From: an uncultured Porphyromonadaceae bacterium
GTDB taxonomy: Bacteria; Bacteroidota; Bacteroidia; Bacteroidales; Muribaculaceae
Reading direction: 5' to 3'
Assembly (NCBI GenBank): GCA_947178565.1
Contig: CAMWYV010000014.1
Coordinates: 1 to 11,235 of the forward strand
Length of the DNA: 11,235 nt
Shown here: piece by piece, positions 8,483 through 11,235 of the stretch
How the letters are laid out: the number at the start of each line of letters is the position of its first letter
Numbering within the stretch: the first letter of the stretch is position 1
The notes under the pieces: model-generated
Databases searched by the model: none
What the model was told of the DNA's origin: nothing
Seen by the model: the letters and a program-made list of their open reading frames with translations, nothing else
Translations under genes and position numbers: made by a program

Positions 8483-9865
8483 ATGATGACAAATTTCACA
8501 AACCGAATTTCAAATTTTTTCATCAACTATTTCACATTGACTCCAGACCTTGTGCCCCAGGAGGAAGCGGAACAGTCGATACGCGATGGAGTGTCGTTCC
8601 GCGGCACAAACATTCTTATTCTTATTGTCGCTATACTCATCGCATCGCTTGGACTAAATACCAACTCTACCGCCGTGATTATCGGCGCGATGCTCATCTC
8701 CCCCCTCATGGGACCGATTATCGGGCTCGGTCTCGGTGTGGGAGTACAGGACTATGACCTGATAAAACGCTGTATAAGAAACCTTGTTATGGCTGCAGGT
8801 TTCAGTGTGCTTGCCTCTACCATATATTTCCTTATTTCACCGGTAAACGAGGGTCACAGTGAACTACTTGCCCGCACCTCTCCAACTATTTACGATGTTC
8901 TCATTGGATTCTTTGGCGGTGGTGCCGGAATCATAGGGCTCGGTAGCAAAAACAAAGGTAACGTGATTCCGGGTGTGGCGATAGCTACCGCTCTGATGCC
9001 GCCGCTATGCACCGCAGGCTACGGCATAGCCACATGGCAGCTGAATTATTTTTTCGGTGCGTTCTATCTCTTCCTCATCAATTCTATTTATATCGCTTTC
9101 GCCACTTTTATCGGAGTAAAACTTTTCAAGTACAAACCTGCGGGCACAGGTAATACTGAAAGAAGCCGCCGGGTGAAAAAAATTGTATATACTATCGCCC
9201 TGCTTACAATGCTTCCCAGTATATGGCTTACATACAGGATGCTTCAGGACAATCAGTTTGTTATGAATGCCAATTCGTTTGTCAGTGAAGAATGTGACTT
9301 TCCCGCGACTCAGGTTCTAAGCAAGGAAGCATATACGTCAAACGGTCAGCGATATATCAGAATAGCTCTTATGGGTAAGGTTTTACCCGCCGATTCGCTC
9401 AACGAGGCGCTGAGTTCGCGTCTGGGTTTCTATCATCTTGCAGGCACCAAACTCATCATCGTGCAGGGTGATGCGGTGAACACAGGGTCGGCAATGACCT
9501 CTTCGGCAAGCGACATCTATCAGCTTGCGCAGAGCACTATCACCCGTCAGCAGACCGAGATAGATTCACTCAGAGCGACTATAAAGCAGCATGAAGATTC
9601 AAGAGCGGTGGCTCTTAAGATATCACCGGAACTGAAAGTGCTCTTTCCTCAGGTGGAAGATATCGCCCTCACCGATCCGGTGTTTGCAACTGTAGAGGAC
9701 TGTCGCCTCGACACCGTGAATGTGGCTCTCGTCGCTTTCTCCTCACGCATGAATGCCGCCCAGACAGATAAATTCCGTCAGTATCTCCAGGCAAGGCTCG
9801 GAATTCCACATATCAGCATAGTGGAAGTGAATCCCGCGGTTATTTCAAATATTAAAAAGCATTGA
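8483..9865 (+). CDS. DUF389 family membrane protein with periplasmic C-terminal domain
   Basis: This 460-residue protein belongs to DUF389 (TIGR00341-like), a family of unknown biochemical function. The signature is clear: SIRDGVSFRG (32-41), SLGLNTNSTAVIIGAMLISP (55-74) and VIPGVAIATALMPP (161-174). Seven helices are predicted at about 43-60, 64-88, 99-119, 138-154, 161-183, 189-215 and 233-253. Positive charges at 95-99, 156-158, 213-218 and 228-233 place the N-terminus in the cytoplasm and residues 254-460 in the periplasm. The periplasmic part has a beta-alpha-beta-like segment (290-330), a likely coiled coil (about 343-372) and a second similar segment (411-451). The glycosyltransferase gene follows after one base, so co-translation is likely. 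ATG codons at 8483 and 8486 are both possible starts. A role linked to envelope glycan export is only suggested by the neighbours. Confidence 0.9.
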   Translation: MMTNFTNRISNFFINYFTLTPDLVPQEEAEQSIRDGVSFRGTNILILIVAILIASLGLNTNSTAVIIGAMLISPLMGPIIGLGLGVGVQDYDLIKRCIRNLVMAAGFSVLASTIYFLISPVNEGHSELLARTSPTIYDVLIGFFGGGAGIIGLGSKNKGNVIPGVAIATALMPPLCTAGYGIATWQLNYFFGAFYLFLINSIYIAFATFIGVKLFKYKPAGTGNTERSRRVKKIVYTIALLTMLPSIWLTYRMLQDNQFVMNANSFVSEECDFPATQVLSKEAYTSNGQRYIRIALMGKVLPADSLNEALSSRLGFYHLAGTKLIIVQGDAVNTGSAMTSSASDIYQLAQSTITRQQTEIDSLRATIKQHEDSRAVALKISPELKVLFPQVEDIALTDPVFATVEDCRLDTVNVALVAFSSRMNAAQTDKFRQYLQARLGIPHISIVEVNPAVISNIKKH

Positions 9866-9866
9866 T

Positions 9867-11111
9867 ATGAAAGTAGCTCTCGTATGCAACAGTGACCTGC
9901 TCGGTGGAGCCTCTGTGGTAACCTACAGGTTGATGCACGCGCTTCGTCATCAGGGAGTGGACGTGCGGATGATTGTCTATACCAAAATGAGCGAGGACAA
10001 GGAGGTGGAATTGGTCGGCACGCGGTTTTTGCGCGGATTATACTTTATGTCGGAGCGAGTCCGGATAATGTTTGCCAATAATTTTGACCGCGATACTCTT
10101 TTTAAGGTATCATTAGCCAATGTAGGATATCCGCTTCACCGCCATCCATGGATCAGAAAAGCTGATGTGATATGCCTAAACTGGATTAATCAGGGGCTGC
10201 TTTCACTCTCCGGCGTGGAGGCTCTAGGCAAGCTCAATAAGCCGATTGTATGGACGATGCACGATATGTGGAACTGCACCGGAATATGCCACCACGCATA
10301 CGAATGTACAAACTATACCCGCAAATGCGGATGCTGTCCTCTGCTACACAGTGACAAGCCTGGTGATCTGTCTCATAAGGTTTGGCGTAAAAAGCTGAAG
10401 CTATACGATTCTGTGCCCATTAATTTTGTGGCTGTCAGTCGCTGGCTTGCCGATAAATGCGCGGAAAGCTCTCTGCTGGGTAGCAGAAAGGTGAGGGTGA
10501 TTCCTAATGCCTTCCCTGTGGATGCTTTCAGCACCGAGATGACGGGTGACTCTCCGCTGCTGAACATAGACTACTCAAGAAAAATCATTCTGATGGGGGC
10601 GGCGCGTCTTGATGACACTATCAAGGGTATCGAGTATGCTATAGAAGCATTGAATATATTGTTTGACAACTATCCGGCAGTCGCCAATAAATGTACGGCG
10701 GTATTCTTCGGCTCTCTCCGCAATCCCGCCGTGCTTGGCAATCTGCGTTTCCCGCACTCCTGGGTGGGACGCATAAATGACCCGGAAACTGTGAGAAAAC
10801 TCTACTCATGTTCAAAGGTTGTGCTTTCAACATCGTTATACGAAACCCTTCCCGGCACTCTTATCGAAGGGCAGGCTGCCGGATGTATTCCGGTTACATT
10901 CGGTGCCGGAGGACAAAAAGATATCGTCACACATCTCAAGGACGGCTATATTGCCAAATATCGCGATGCCGTGGATGTTGCCGCAGGTATCCGCTGGGCA
11001 CTTGCAGCAGACATAGACCGCAAGGAGCTCCATGAGAGTGTGAGAGAGAGATTCTCGTCACACATGGTGGCAAAAAAGTATCTTGAACTGTTCAACGAAA
11101 TTATCGGATAA
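9867..11111 (+). CDS. GT4-type glycosyltransferase (WcaC-like)
   Basis: This 414-residue protein has the GT-B fold plan of retaining family 4 transferases, which move a sugar from a nucleotide donor to a glycan or lipid-linked acceptor at the cytoplasmic face. The N-terminal half starts with a beta strand and glycine loop (MKVALVCN, LLGGASVVTYRL) and includes WTMHDMWNCTG (129-139). It continues into a cysteine-rich stretch at 137-157. The C-terminal half has GAARLDDTIKG (244-254) and the E-x7-E motif, E326 to E334, in YETLPGTLIEG, which binds the donor nucleotide sugar. The overall pattern resembles the colanic-acid WcaC-like subgroup common in Bacteroidetes. Donor and acceptor are unknown. 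The start is one base after the DUF389 stop, and its stop overlaps the next start as TAATG. With the flippase two genes upstream it may build or decorate the exported glycan. Confidence 0.9.
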   Translation: MKVALVCNSDLLGGASVVTYRLMHALRHQGVDVRMIVYTKMSEDKEVELVGTRFLRGLYFMSERVRIMFANNFDRDTLFKVSLANVGYPLHRHPWIRKADVICLNWINQGLLSLSGVEALGKLNKPIVWTMHDMWNCTGICHHAYECTNYTRKCGCCPLLHSDKPGDLSHKVWRKKLKLYDSVPINFVAVSRWLADKCAESSLLGSRKVRVIPNAFPVDAFSTEMTGDSPLLNIDYSRKIILMGAARLDDTIKGIEYAIEALNILFDNYPAVANKCTAVFFGSLRNPAVLGNLRFPHSWVGRINDPETVRKLYSCSKVVLSTSLYETLPGTLIEGQAAGCIPVTFGAGGQKDIVTHLKDGYIAKYRDAVDVAAGIRWALAADIDRKELHESVRERFSSHMVAKKYLELFNEIIG

Positions 11112-11235
11112 TGCAGACAGTCCTTTTTCATTCCACAATTTTCGGACCTATTCATAGCCGCCGTCTCGGCACATCGCTCGGAGTGAATCTGTCGCCCGAT
11201 GACGGCAAGATATGTTCGTTTGACTGCCTCTACTG
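11111..11235 (+). CDS. Radical SAM protein, N-terminal fragment (cut by window end)
   Basis: Only 41 codons and two bases are present. The peptide contains FGPIHSRRLGTSLGVNL (11-27), then the start of a radical SAM CxxxCxxC cluster: C35 and C39, with the third position cut at TG, which would be Cys if the next base is C or T. These cysteines bind the [4Fe-4S] cluster that cleaves S-adenosylmethionine. The GPxHSRRLGxSLGxN start is typical of the COG0731-type Fe-S oxidoreductases, whose substrates are mostly undefined. The ATG overlaps the glycosyltransferase stop codon by one base, so it should be translated in a coupled way. The truncation is an edge effect, not a broken gene. Confidence 0.85.
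   Translation, partial: MQTVLFHSTIFGPIHSRRLGTSLGVNLSPDDGKICSFDCLY

Noticed and set aside
10421..10428. TAATTTTG, matching the Bacteroidetes -7 element.
   Set aside because: It lies in the middle of the glycosyltransferase gene with no TTG at the proper distance upstream and no start codon that would need it.

Overview
The window reads as part of a chromosome of a gut-type Bacteroidales bacterium, most likely Muribaculaceae or a close relative. The signs are: a very large secreted protein ending in a type IX secretion (T9SS) type A-like sorting segment; a Bacteroidetes-type promoter (TTG, 20-bp gap, TAnnTTTG) in front of ruvB; almost no Shine-Dalgarno sequences; and protein families typical of that phylum. 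The family-level assignment is inference. All genes are on the + strand.

Region 1 (44-5776) is one 1,910-residue secreted or surface protein. It has a Sec signal peptide, then Ig/fibronectin-like beta modules, two copies of a long OB-fold-like unit, four chitobiase/hexosaminidase C-terminal-like (CHB_HEX_C-like) modules and a T9SS-type tail. No catalytic domain is recognisable. An SD-like AGGGA precedes its start, and a strong intrinsic terminator (5802-5836) closes the unit.

Region 2 (5883-11235, running off the end) looks like one operon. It begins at a well-formed promoter with a very short leader and encodes RuvB (Holliday-junction branch migration motor), a 14-helix polysaccharide flippase of the Wzx/MVF type, a DUF389 membrane protein with a periplasmic domain, a GT4 glycosyltransferase, and the first 41 residues of a radical SAM protein cut by the window end. 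Gaps between these genes are 20, 12, 1 and -1 bases, so co-transcription and translational coupling are likely. The flippase and the glycosyltransferase suggest a glycan export step, but there is no full capsule or O-antigen locus here, and RuvB is probably an operon passenger rather than a functional partner.

The most interesting observations are in the DUF389 protein: its membrane core looks like two 3-helix repeats in inverted topology (a transporter-like plan), and its periplasmic domain carries a duplicated beta-alpha-beta motif around a coiled coil. In the giant protein, the paired OB-like units are the main unexplained architecture. There is no RNA gene, CRISPR array, insertion sequence or prophage in the window, and no gene-free stretch longer than 154 bases.
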